Of a DNA stretch of 64,000 nucleotides, positions 1 to 10,481 are shown one piece after another (the first letter of the stretch is position 1; each line of letters opens with the position of its first letter). The notes beneath the pieces were generated by a model, which was given only the letters and a program-made list of their open reading frames with translations, ran no database searches and had not been told where the DNA came from. This DNA is from an uncultured Collinsella sp. (GTDB lineage: Bacteria; Actinomycetota; Coriobacteriia; Coriobacteriales; Coriobacteriaceae): assembly GCA_900541205.1 (NCBI GenBank), contig UQIV01000005.1, positions 1 through 64,000 on the forward strand, written 5' to 3'. A program made the translations under genes and the position numbers.

Positions 1-1251
1 ATCGGCGGCGTTTCTATCGACGGCGTTCCAATGGTAACAAAGACTTCATTCAGATATCTCCACACACTTGAGAACCTTGGTCCTGCACCAGAGCCAAACA
101 TGACAGTTCTGTGGAGCACAAAGCTTCCTTTAAACTTCAAGAAGTTCTGTGCTAAGACTTCTATCAAGACTTCTGCTATCCAGTACGAGAACGACGACCT
201 TATGAGAGTTACACACGGTGACGACTACGCTATCGCTTGCTGTGTATCTTCAATGAGGATTGGTAAGGAAATGCAGTTCTTCGGTGCAAGAGCTAACCTT
301 GCTAAGTGCTTGCTTTATGCTATCAACGGCGGTGTTGACGAAAGACTTAAGATACAGGTAGGTCCTAAGTATCGTCCTGTTACAGGCGATTACCTCGATT
401 ATGATGATGTAATGGCTAAGTATGACGATATGATGGAGTGGCTGGCTGGTCTGTATGTAAATACACTGAACGTTATCCACTATATGCACGATAAGTATTA
501 TTATGAGAAAGCCCAGATGGCATTCATCGATACCGACCCACGCATCAATCTGGCATACGGTGTTGCCGGCCTTTCCATCGCCATAGACTCACTGTCTGCC
601 ATCAAATACGCCAAAGTCACTGCACGCCGCAACGAAATCGGCCTGACCGAAGGTTTCGACACTGAAGGTTCATTCCCCTGCTTCGGCAATAATGACGACC
701 GTGTGGACCACCTGGGAGTAGACCTCGTTTACTATTTCAGCGAAGAACTGAAAAAGCTGCCTGTCTACAAGAATGCCCGTCCCACCCTTTCCTTGCTGAC
801 TATCACCTCCAACGTGATGTACGGCAAGAAGACCGGTGCCACTCCGGACGGACGCGCCAAAGGTGTTGCCTTTGCTCCGGGTGCCAACCCAATGCACGGA
901 CGTGACAAGAACGGTGCCATCGCTTCCTTGAGCTCCGTAGCCAAATTGCGCTACCGCGACTCGCAGGACGGCATCAGCAATACGTTCTCCATTGTTCCCA
1001 AATCACTGGGCCCGACACCGGAAGAACGTGTAGAGAACCTGGTAACCATGATGGACGGCTACTTCACCAAAGGTGCCCACCATTTGAACGTAAACGTACT
1101 GAACCGCGAAATGCTGGAAGATGCCATGGAACATCCTGAAAAGTATCCGCAACTCACCATCCGCGTTTCCGGCTATGCCGTGAACTTCCACACGCTCACC
1201 AAGGAGCAGCAGGACGAGGTCATTTCGCGTACCTTCCACGACAAGTTCTAA
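1..1251 (+). CDS. pflB: Pyruvate formate-lyase, C-terminal part (5' truncated by window edge)
   Basis: Cleaves pyruvate with CoA to acetyl-CoA and formate in anaerobic fermentation (cytoplasm, glycyl radical enzyme). The frame is open from base 1, so the N-terminal part lies outside the window. The catalytic Cys-Cys pair is seen at bases 238-243 (AIACCVSSM) and the radical glycine near 1171 (RVSGYAV), close to the C-terminus as expected. No activase gene (pflA) follows within the window. Codon use is unlike the rest: the first ~500 bases are AT-rich and Firmicutes/Prevotella-like, about 510-1190 look Bacteroides-like, and only the last ~60 bases resemble the local GC-rich style. The protein remains intact. 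The function is secure; whether the DNA belongs to this genome is not. Confidence 0.9.
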   Translation: MGGVSIDGVPMVTKTSFRYLHTLENLGPAPEPNMTVLWSTKLPLNFKKFCAKTSIKTSAIQYENDDLMRVTHGDDYAIACCVSSMRIGKEMQFFGARANLAKCLLYAINGGVDERLKIQVGPKYRPVTGDYLDYDDVMAKYDDMMEWLAGLYVNTLNVIHYMHDKYYYEKAQMAFIDTDPRINLAYGVAGLSIAIDSLSAIKYAKVTARRNEIGLTEGFDTEGSFPCFGNNDDRVDHLGVDLVYYFSEELKKLPVYKNARPTLSLLTITSNVMYGKKTGATPDGRAKGVAFAPGANPMHGRDKNGAIASLSSVAKLRYRDSQDGISNTFSIVPKSLGPTPEERVENLVTMMDGYFTKGAHHLNVNVLNREMLEDAMEHPEKYPQLTIRVSGYAVNFHTLTKEQQDEVISRTFHDKF

Positions 1252-1324
1252 AGGGGTTTAACTCCCGCAGGGTTACTGGGGCCGGTTTTGGGTTATTTTC
1301 CAAAACGTCCTCGGACATGCGAGA

Positions 1325-1357
1325 AGCCCCCGCTGCGCACTACGTGCGGCGGGGGCT
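1325..1357 (+). terminator. Hairpin downstream of pflB
   Basis: Arms AGCCCCCGC and GCGGGGGCT pair, with an inner CGCAC/GTGCG stem. It lies 74 bases after the pflB stop. There is no T-run, so it may be a Rho-assisted or weak terminator. Confidence 0.5.
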
Positions 1358-1531
1358 CCTCCGTCCTGCGGAAAGATTTGGAGAGTAACCCTGTGCCCGG
1401 CCTGCGGTAACTAAGGGTTCGCCGCGTTTATCTTGGAGTGCTGCATATACAAAGTTAGAAGGGTCTGAATTGCACTTTGCCGATATATGCCCTTTTCCCT
1501 GATGGGACCGTGCTTGAGGGGCGTCTTCATG

Positions 1532-1598
1532 AGTTGCGGTGAAATAGGGGCTGTTTTACCAGTTAAAAGGTCTAATCAGTCCCTATTTCACCGCGACT
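1532..1598. repeat. Dispersed palindrome, copy A
   Basis: Inverted repeat with 22-base arms (two mismatches) starting AGTTGCGGTGAAATA and closing with its complement, around a 23-base centre. It is one of five related copies in the window (also 2397, 23344, 41941 and 44722) and lies between pflB and the zinc-ribbon gene. The 1252-1681 gap otherwise holds only the hairpin at 1325 and no convincing gene. Confidence 0.85.
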
Positions 1599-1681
1599 TC
1601 AATTAAGGCTAATTGTTGCGCAACTTGGATTATCGCTTTACAGTGGCCTCGATTAGAACGCCTATGGTTACGGGGGCTGGC

Positions 1682-2413
1682 ATGAATTGTCCTTATTGTG
1701 GAACTGAGTTGCGCGATGGTGTTAGGTGCTGCACGGCGTGCGGGGTTGCCGTCAATGGCGTCTCTGCTGATTCTGAACTTCGGGTAAAGCCTCGGAACCA
1801 CGTTGCGGCCATCCTTGCCTGCATGCTGATAATCGGCATCATCGGCGGTAGCTGTTTGGGTCTTTATCTGCGGCAGATTTTTTCCCACTTTATATCGGCT
1901 CATTCGGAGCATGCTATTGTGCTCAACATCTCTGCCGCAGGTTGGGATACCGATAGCGGGGCCTCACGTGCCCCGATACACATCACGGGCAAGACTGTCG
2001 ACGGGATAACGGTCGACAAGGTTGAGTTCGTCGCCTCCGACGGTTCCGGTATCAGCCTCATTCAAGGTGTGTACACACTCGAGGCGGCAGGTTCCCCCAT
2101 CGCCACCGATGGCAAGATTTATAAAATTCCCTGTACGAGCGCGACGCTCGTCCTCGACGATGTCTTTGCCGCAGGCGAAACGATCGATCTCGCCGAGCTC
2201 GCTGAGCAGGATTCGATACTCACCTTCTGCCCCATCGATGCCGGCGATATGACTAACAACGAAATCTATGATGCCGCCCTACTCGCCATGACATATAAAG
2301 GCGACGACGCCCCTGATGTTGCCGCACTGTGCCAGGCAGCAATCAATCGTCGTGCCGCCGCCAGCAAAAGCGAGAACGCCTTCGAAAGTTGCGGTGAAAT
2401 ACGGATTAATTAA
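1682..2413 (+). CDS. Zinc-ribbon single-pass membrane protein of unknown function
   Basis: A 243-residue protein whose role I do not recognise. The start at 1682 is chosen because a G-rich Shine-Dalgarno stretch precedes it and the zinc ribbon begins immediately (CPYCG, then CTACG, within 20 residues). The frame could extend back to a TTG at 1613 without a good ribosome site. One hydrophobic segment (about residues 43-65) follows the ribbon, so the C-terminal ~175 residues are probably extracytoplasmic. That part has alternating beta-type sequence and no family I can name. The last eight codons and the stop come from palindrome copy B, so the C-terminus has been remodelled by the repeat. The gene stands alone between two palindrome copies. 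Confidence 0.75.
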   Translation: MNCPYCGTELRDGVRCCTACGVAVNGVSADSELRVKPRNHVAAILACMLIIGIIGGSCLGLYLRQIFSHFISAHSEHAIVLNISAAGWDTDSGASRAPIHITGKTVDGITVDKVEFVASDGSGISLIQGVYTLEAAGSPIATDGKIYKIPCTSATLVLDDVFAAGETIDLAELAEQDSILTFCPIDAGDMTNNEIYDAALLAMTYKGDDAPDVAALCQAAINRRAAASKSENAFESCGEIRIN

Positions 2414-2453
2414 GCCTTTAAGCTGGCAAAACAGTCCTTATTTCACCGCAACT
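2397..2453. repeat. Dispersed palindrome, copy B
   Basis: Arms AGTTGCGGTGAAATA and its complement TATTTCACCGCAACT around a variable centre. The left arm is inside the preceding reading frame and provides its final residues (SCGEIRIN) and TAA stop. Confidence 0.85.
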
Positions 2454-2459
2454 GAAACA

Positions 2460-2484
2460 GGGGCGCTCTCCAAGAGAGCGCCCC
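2460..2484 (-). terminator. Hairpin between the zinc-ribbon gene and transketolase
   Basis: Perfect 10-base arms GGGGCGCTCT/AGAGCGCCCC with a 5-base loop, downstream of the transketolase stop on the minus strand. The T-rich tail is weak (TGTTTC). Between it and the stop lies a short direct duplication of TCTGGCGAAGCAGT-type sequence at 2498-2540. Confidence 0.55.
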
Positions 2485-2556
2485 TGCCGGGTTTCCATAG
2501 TACTGGCGAAGCAGTTTTATAGTTCTGGCGAAGCAGTCCTTGAGATCCGCCTTGCC

Positions 2557-3498
2557 TTATGCCAAGAACTCCTTGGTGGTCGCCACGATGTTGGCCGCGT
2601 CCAGGCCGTACTTGTGCAAGAGCTCGGCACCCGGGCCGGACTCGCCGAAGGTGTCGTTGACGCCGATCTTCTTGAGCGGCGTCGGGCACTGCTCGCACAG
2701 GACGTCGGCAACGGCGCTGCCCAGGCCACCGATCACAGAGTGCTCCTCGACGGTCACGACGTGGCCGGTCTTAGTGGCGCTCTTGACGATCAGGTCGGCA
2801 TCGATGGGCTTGATGGTGTGCATGTTGATGACCTCGGCGTCGATGCCCTCGGCAGCGAGCTGCTCGGCGGCCTCGAGAGCCTCGCCGACCATCAGGCCGC
2901 AGGCGATGATGGTCACATCGGCGCCCTCGCGCATGACAATGCCCTTACCCAACTCAAACTTGTAGGTCTCGGGGTCGTTAATAACCGGCGAGGCCAAACG
3001 GGCGAAGCGCATGTACACGGGGCCGTCGCACTCGTAGGCGGCGCGCGTCACGGCACGGGCCTCGATGTCGTCGGCGGGAACGATCACGGTCATGCCGGGG
3101 ATGACGCGCATGAGGGCGATATCCTCGCAGCACTGGTGCGTGGCGCCATCCTCGCCCACCGAGATACCGGCGTGCGTGGCACCGATCTTAACGTTAAGGT
3201 GCGGATAGCCGATGGAGTTGCGGACCTGCTCAAAGGCGCGGCCGGCGGCAAACATGGCAAAGCTGCTCGCGAAGGCGACGCGGCCGGTGGTTGCGATACC
3301 GGCGGCAACACCCATCAGGTTGCTCTCGGCGATGCCCACATCGAAGAAGCGGTCGGGGCACGCGGCCTTAAACTTGCCGGTCTGCGTGGCGGCGGCCAGG
3401 TCGGCGTCGAGGACCACAAAGTCATCGTGCTCGTTGGCGAGCTCGACGAGGGCCTCGCCGTAGCTTACGCGCGTGGCGATTTTCTTGACGTCTGCCAT
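2557..3498 (-). CDS. Transketolase, C-terminal subunit
   Basis: A 313-residue subunit carrying the pyrimidine-binding and C-terminal domains of a split transketolase. With its partner it moves two-carbon ketol units between pentose-phosphate sugars using thiamine diphosphate. The conserved glutamate that activates thiamine is visible near residue 58 (DVGIAESN). The start at 3498 gives the expected N-terminus (MADVKKIATR); the longer open frame upstream is the neighbour's shadow. The upstream partner's stop begins one base away, so the two are translated as a pair. Split transketolases are common in anaerobic Gram-positives and archaea. 1-deoxyxylulose-5-phosphate synthase is unlikely because that enzyme is a single chain. 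Confidence 0.9.
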   Translation of the reverse strand: MADVKKIATRVSYGEALVELANEHDDFVVLDADLAAATQTGKFKAACPDRFFDVGIAESNLMGVAAGIATTGRVAFASSFAMFAAGRAFEQVRNSIGYPHLNVKIGATHAGISVGEDGATHQCCEDIALMRVIPGMTVIVPADDIEARAVTRAAYECDGPVYMRFARLASPVINDPETYKFELGKGIVMREGADVTIIACGLMVGEALEAAEQLAAEGIDAEVINMHTIKPIDADLIVKSATKTGHVVTVEEHSVIGGLGSAVADVLCEQCPTPLKKIGVNDTFGESGPGAELLHKYGLDAANIVATTKEFLA

Positions 3499-3499
3499 C

Positions 3500-4330
3500 C
3501 TAGAGCTCCTCTCCGGCGGCCGTGAGCTCTGCCATGGCCTGCTCAAACTGTTCATCGTTGGGGGCCTTACCGTGCCAACCCACCTGGTTCTCCATAAAGG
3601 AGACGCCCTTGCCCTTCGTGGTCTCGGCGATAATGGCGGTCGGCTGACCCTTGGTGGCGCGGGCCTCGGCAAAGGCGGCGCGGATCTGGTCGAAGTCGTT
3701 GCCGTCGGCGAGCTCCACCACATGGAACTTGAAGGCGCGGAACTTGTCGGCGAGCGGCATGGGGTCGTTGACCTCCTCGACGGGGCCATCGATCTGCAGG
3801 CCGTTATGGTCGACGATCACGCAGAGGTTGTCGAGCTGCTGGTTGCCGGCAAACATGGCGGCCTCCCAGACCTGGCCCTCCTCGCTCTCGCCATCGCCCA
3901 GCAGGGCGTACGTGCGGTAAGTATCGCCCCAGTGCTTGGCGGCAACCGCCATGCCCACGGCGGCGGAGATGCCCTGGCCCAGCGAGCCGGTGGACATATC
4001 GACGCCCGGAGTGTCGTTCATGTTGGGATGGCCCTGCAGGTGGCTGCCGATGTGGCGCAGCGTCTCGAGATCCTCCTTGGGGAAGAATCCGCGCTCGGCG
4101 AGCACGGCGTACAGGCCCGGAGCGCAGTGACCCTTGGAAAGCACGAAGCGATCGCGGTCGGCCTTGCGGGGGTCGGACGGGTCGACGTTCATTTCCTCAA
4201 AGTACAGATAGGTCATGATGTCGGCAGCGCCGAGCGAACCGCCCGGATGGCCGGACTTGGCAGCGTGCACGCCGGTGACGATGCCCTTCCTTACCTCGTT
4301 GGCAACCTTTTTGAGCTCTTCGTCGCTCAT
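3500..4330 (-). CDS. Transketolase, N-terminal subunit
   Basis: A 276-residue thiamine diphosphate-binding half of transketolase. The substrate-phosphate/thiamine region SGHPGGSLG is near residues 27-34, and the GDG...N diphosphate/Mg motif runs from residue 145 (LLGDGESEEG) to Asn176. It is the first gene of a two-gene operon with the C-terminal subunit and has a strong AAAGGAAGG ribosome site. The 206-base gap upstream contains no other gene. Confidence 0.92.
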   Translation of the reverse strand: MSDEELKKVANEVRKGIVTGVHAAKSGHPGGSLGAADIMTYLYFEEMNVDPSDPRKADRDRFVLSKGHCAPGLYAVLAERGFFPKEDLETLRHIGSHLQGHPNMNDTPGVDMSTGSLGQGISAAVGMAVAAKHWGDTYRTYALLGDGESEEGQVWEAAMFAGNQQLDNLCVIVDHNGLQIDGPVEEVNDPMPLADKFRAFKFHVVELADGNDFDQIRAAFAEARATKGQPTAIIAETTKGKGVSFMENQVGWHGKAPNDEQFEQAMAELTAAGEEL

Positions 4331-4536
4331 TGTGCCTTCCTTTCATCCTCATTAGACAAAATGCGCACGGCACCGAAGGTAATCCCAACACAGCCGCAAT
4401 GCACGTACGTCATTCATTATGCTGGAAACTGATGGCTTTACCAGAGTTTTTATCATTATTTGAACAATTTAGCAGGCAGAACCGCTGATGAAACGGTTTA
4501 TCAATGTGAACGTCTTTTGGATGGAACGCGGTCGCC

Positions 4537-5427
4537 CTACGCGCTAATGTCCTTGAATCCCTCGCCGAAGGCTTCCGTAACGTCAGCGACCGTCACAATG
4601 GCGTGAGGATCGCGTTCGCGCACGATCGTCTTGAGGGTATTGAGCTCTCGACGGCTCACGATGACCATAATCACCGGCTTCTCGGCACCCGAATACATGC
4701 CAGTCGCCTTAAACTTGGTACAACCACGACCCAGACCATACATGATATCGGCAGCGATATCAGGGAACTTGTCCGAGATGATGAGTACCATACGGCGTTT
4801 GTTGCCACCATCGACCACGGCATCGATCACGTAGCCGCTAATGACCATCGAAAGGCCTGCATACAGTGCGTTTTCGATTGAAAAGACCGGAGCCGACAGC
4901 GCACACACGGCAACATCGATCGCCATGACGGTCGAGCCCACCGGCAGCGAGGTGTTACGCGAGATGATTTGGCCAATCGTGTCCGAGCCGCCGGTGTTGG
5001 CGCCGGCGCGCAACACCATGCCGTAACCGATGCCCGTAATAATGCCGCCCCACATGGCAGGGAGCATCAGGTCCGCATCCGCCAGAGGTGCTACAAACGG
5101 GGCGAACAGATCGGTAAAGAAGCCCAGCAGCACAAAGCCCGTCGCGGTCTGCACCACGTAGAACATGCCGCCCTCGCGCATAACGACCAACAACAGCAAG
5201 GCGTTCATCACGATCGTCTGAATACCGACGGGAAGCGATAGGCCGCGCGATGCACCGACCGCCTGGATAATGGTGGCAAGGCCCGTAACGCCACCGGCAG
5301 CAAGGCCGTTGGGAATCAAAAACAGGTCGGTCGCAATAGCGGCCAGAGCGCACCCCAACATAATCTGGGGCAGGTCGTGAAAGAAGTTCATCGAAAGAAT
5401 GCGCTTGATGTCCAGACGGTATGCCAT
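4537..5427 (-). CDS. YitT family membrane protein (DUF2179 C-terminal domain)
   Basis: A 296-residue protein with about five hydrophobic segments in the first two thirds and a soluble ~80-residue DUF2179-like C-terminal domain (KPVIMVIVSRRELNTL region, ending in ADVTEAFGEG). The family's transported substrate is not established. The start at 5427 is preferred over 5451 because GGGAGGCAGC lies just before it. The ribosome site directly follows a T-tailed hairpin that probably ends the secA-prfB transcript. Confidence 0.85.
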   Translation of the reverse strand: MAYRLDIKRILSMNFFHDLPQIMLGCALAAIATDLFLIPNGLAAGGVTGLATIIQAVGASRGLSLPVGIQTIVMNALLLLVVMREGGMFYVVQTATGFVLLGFFTDLFAPFVAPLADADLMLPAMWGGIITGIGYGMVLRAGANTGGSDTIGQIISRNTSLPVGSTVMAIDVAVCALSAPVFSIENALYAGLSMVISGYVIDAVVDGGNKRRMVLIISDKFPDIAADIMYGLGRGCTKFKATGMYSGAEKPVIMVIVSRRELNTLKTIVRERDPHAIVTVADVTEAFGEGFKDISA

Positions 5428-5439
5428 GCTGCCTCCCTC

Positions 5440-5468
5440 AAAAAAGCGCACCCCATCGGATGCGCTTT
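5440..5468 (-). terminator. Rho-independent terminator abutting the YitT gene
   Basis: On the minus strand, AAAGCGCA pairs with TGCGCTTT across a 10-base loop and runs into six T. It follows prfB. Its T-run ends only a few bases before the Shine-Dalgarno of the YitT-type gene, so it could also act as an attenuator for that gene. Confidence 0.75.
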
Positions 5469-5595
5469 GAACTTCTTCTTGTATTCGATTCTACCGATTC
5501 GCCGAACAAAAACCACCCCTGCGCAGGGTTTGCTCTGGATACAAAACCACCCTGCCGGAAGGGTTTTAATCCATTTCCACATAAACCCGGGCGGT

Positions 5596-6743
5596 TTATG
5601 CAGACGGGGTCTCCGCGTCAGCGTTGCCGGTAGCCCAACGGTGATAGCCAATTACAAACGGGTCCAGGTCGCCATCGTCAAGAACGGCCTCGACATTGCT
5701 GGTCTCCACGCCCGAGCGCAGATCCTTGACCATCTGGTATGGGTAGAGCACGTAGCTACGAATCTGGTTGCCAAAACCAATCGTGGTCTTGGGTCCGCGA
5801 ATCTCATCGAGCGCCTCGGCGCGCTTTTCGAGCTCAATCTCGTACAGGCGAGCCTTGAGGATCTGCATGCACGCGGCCTTGTTCTGGATCTGGCTGCGCT
5901 CGTTTTGGCAGGTAACCACAATACCGCTGGGGAAATGCGTCACGCGTACGGCGGAGTCGGTGGTGTTGACGCCCTGACCGCCCGGGCCGCTCGCGTGGTA
6001 CACGTCCACGCGGATGTCATCGGGGCTGATCTCGATGTCGATATCATCGGGTAGCACGGGGATGACCTCGACGCCGGCAAACGTGGTCTGGCGGCGCTTC
6101 TTGTCGTCGGTGGGGCTAATGCGCACCAAGCGGTGGACGCCGGCCTCGGCGCGCAACATGCCAAATGCGTCCTTGCCCTCGACGGTAAAGGTCGCGCGGT
6201 CGATGCCGATGACCTCGGCCGCGGGACAGTCGTTGATGGTGACCTTCCAGCCGCGACGCTGGCAATACTTCATGTACATCTTAAAGAGCATGAAGGTCCA
6301 GTCCTGGGCCTCCAGACCACCCTGTCCGGGCTTGATGGTCACAATGGCATCGCCGTGATCGAACTCACCGGTAAACCAGCTCGAAAGCTCAAGCTCATCG
6401 ATGGCACGGGCCAGGCGCTCAGCCGTGGCTGTAGCCTCCTCGCGAAGGGCGGCGGCGTCGGGGTCATCCCCCATCTCCTCGGCAAGCTCCAGCGCGGCGC
6501 GGGCATCGGAAAGCTCGCCGCGCGCGGTGTCCACGGCAGCGATATCTTCCTTGGTGCGCGCGATCTCCTCCATGGTGGCACGGGCGGCGTCGGCGTCATC
6601 CCAAAAGCCAGGGGCAACACTTTTGGCCTCGAGCTCGGACACGCGGGTACGCTTCTCGTCCAGGTGGAGATATGACTCGACCTCACCGAGCCGGTCCGCA
6701 AACGCGTCCAGCTCGGCGGGCGTTACCTCTAAAGCCTCAGCCA

Positions 6744-6744
<1 letters not shown>
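5596..6744 (-). CDS. prfB: Peptide chain release factor 2
   Basis: A 382-residue class I release factor that recognises stop codons and triggers peptide release. The catalytic GGQ is at residues 255-257 (SGPGGQGVN). The codon-recognition tripeptide, normally SPF in RF2, reads SPT at residues 210-212 (bases 6109-6117). No programmed frameshift is needed: the segment around YLHLDEKRTR, where E. coli prfB has its in-frame UGA, is read straight through. The start codon shares one A with the secA stop (TAATG), indicating translational coupling. RF2 rather than RF1 is supported by overall similarity to actinobacterial RF2, including SYVLYPYQMVKDLR. Confidence 0.95.
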
Positions 6745-9551
<2,807 letters not shown>

Positions 9552-9822
9552 GTGGTTTTCCTTTTTGGCCATCGCCCACGCCGTGCAGCTGCGGGCGAGT
9601 TAAACACAGATGATTGTACTTTAGCCAAACAAGGCGCGGCCTATACGGTCGACCTCGACCGCCACGTAATAACTACGACCAACCTGCCAAAAAGAGACTG
9701 GTTTAATTTGGCAGCTTTTATCTGGGAAAACGCTGTCTCTCTGCCATTTGGCGCAAACCAATCCGTCCCCTTCGTACCAATCTGGCGCCATGGAGACAGG
9801 TTCGTTTGCACCAATAAAAGAA
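9552..9822. other. Intergenic region between secA and rpmE with imperfect inverted repeats
   Basis: No gene seen. CTGCCAAA at about 9682 faces TTTGGCAG at about 9705. CTGTCTC near 9733 faces GAGACAG near 9794, with partly matching inner bases. This may be a degenerate palindromic element. Confidence 0.4.
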
Positions 9823-9856
9823 AAGGGCCGCGCACCCAAACGGATGCACGGCCCTT
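9815..9856 (-). terminator. rpmE terminator
   Basis: AAGGGCCG (9823-9830) pairs with CGGCCCTT (9849-9856). On the minus strand the stem is followed by a T-rich tail (TTCTTTTATT), the standard intrinsic terminator layout. Confidence 0.8.
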
Positions 9857-9891
9857 ATGCCATGAATGCGAGTGTTTGCTCAGCGAGCTAT

Positions 9892-10317
9892 TTACTCAGC
9901 AGCCTCGGTGGTCTCGACCTCGGCAGCGGCCTCCTCGACGGGAGCCTCTGCGGGAGCCTCGGCGGCCTGCTTAGCAGCCTCCTCGGCGAACTTAGCGGCA
10001 CGCTTAGCCTTCTCGGCAGCCTTAGCCTCAGCGGCGGCCTTGCGAGCGGCCTCGGCCTCAGCAGCCTTGGCGGCCTTGGCAGCCTTGGCCTCCTCAGCCT
10101 TCTTGAGCTGGGCGGCAGCGGCGCCACCGAACTTGTCGGCGAAGCGCTGGACGCGTCCACCGGTGTCGACGAACTTCTGCTGGCCGGTGTAGAACGGGTG
10201 GCACTCGTTGCAAAGCTCGACCTTCATCTCAGACACGGTAGCGTGCGTCTTGAAGGTGTTGCCGCAGGAGCACGTCACCGTGCACTCGACATACTGGGGA
10301 TGGATACCCTGCTTCAT
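9892..10317 (-). CDS. rpmE: 50S ribosomal protein L31 with long Ala/Lys/Glu tail
   Basis: The first ~65 residues are a zinc-type L31, a large-subunit protein at the inter-subunit face. Cysteines are at about 16, 18, 36 and 39 (CSC...CNEC), followed by HPFYTGQ. Residues ~65-141 form a low-complexity alanine, lysine and glutamate extension ending in acidic residues, making the protein about twice the family length. The leader has a promoter at 10402-10430 and a small hairpin at 10370-10386. It is transcribed alone. Confidence 0.93.
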   Translation of the reverse strand: MKQGIHPQYVECTVTCSCGNTFKTHATVSEMKVELCNECHPFYTGQQKFVDTGGRVQRFADKFGGAAAAQLKKAEEAKAAKAAKAAEAEAARKAAAEAKAAEKAKRAAKFAEEAAKQAAEAPAEAPVEEAAAEVETTEAAE

Positions 10318-10369
10318 GGTAGGACTCCTTATTGGTCAGGCACTGGTTACCGATCAGCGCATAAGGCGT

Positions 10370-10386
10370 CTTGGTTTCCGACCAAG
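10370..10386 (-). promoter_or_regulatory. Leader hairpin of rpmE
   Basis: CTTGGT/ACCAAG arms with a 5-base loop lie between the predicted transcription start and the rpmE start codon. Autoregulatory L31 leaders are known in other bacteria; that this is one is an inference. Confidence 0.35.
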
Positions 10387-10401
10387 ACAACAAACTCTGC
10401 T

Positions 10402-10430
10402 ATGGTACCACGGCGCCGCGTGTCCCACAA
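10402..10430 (-). promoter_or_regulatory. Predicted sigma-70-type promoter of rpmE
   Basis: On the minus strand, TTGTGG and TACCAT are separated by exactly 17 bases, about 80 bases before the rpmE start. Confidence 0.5.
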
Positions 10431-10481
10431 AAGGTTCACGGTCTTTTCGGCACAACACAAGCTGGACCTTAAATATCAACT

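Noticed and set aside
2557..3789. 410-residue version of the transketolase C-subunit
   Set aside because: The extra N-terminal residues are the out-of-frame shadow of the N-subunit gene; the native start at 3498 is clear.
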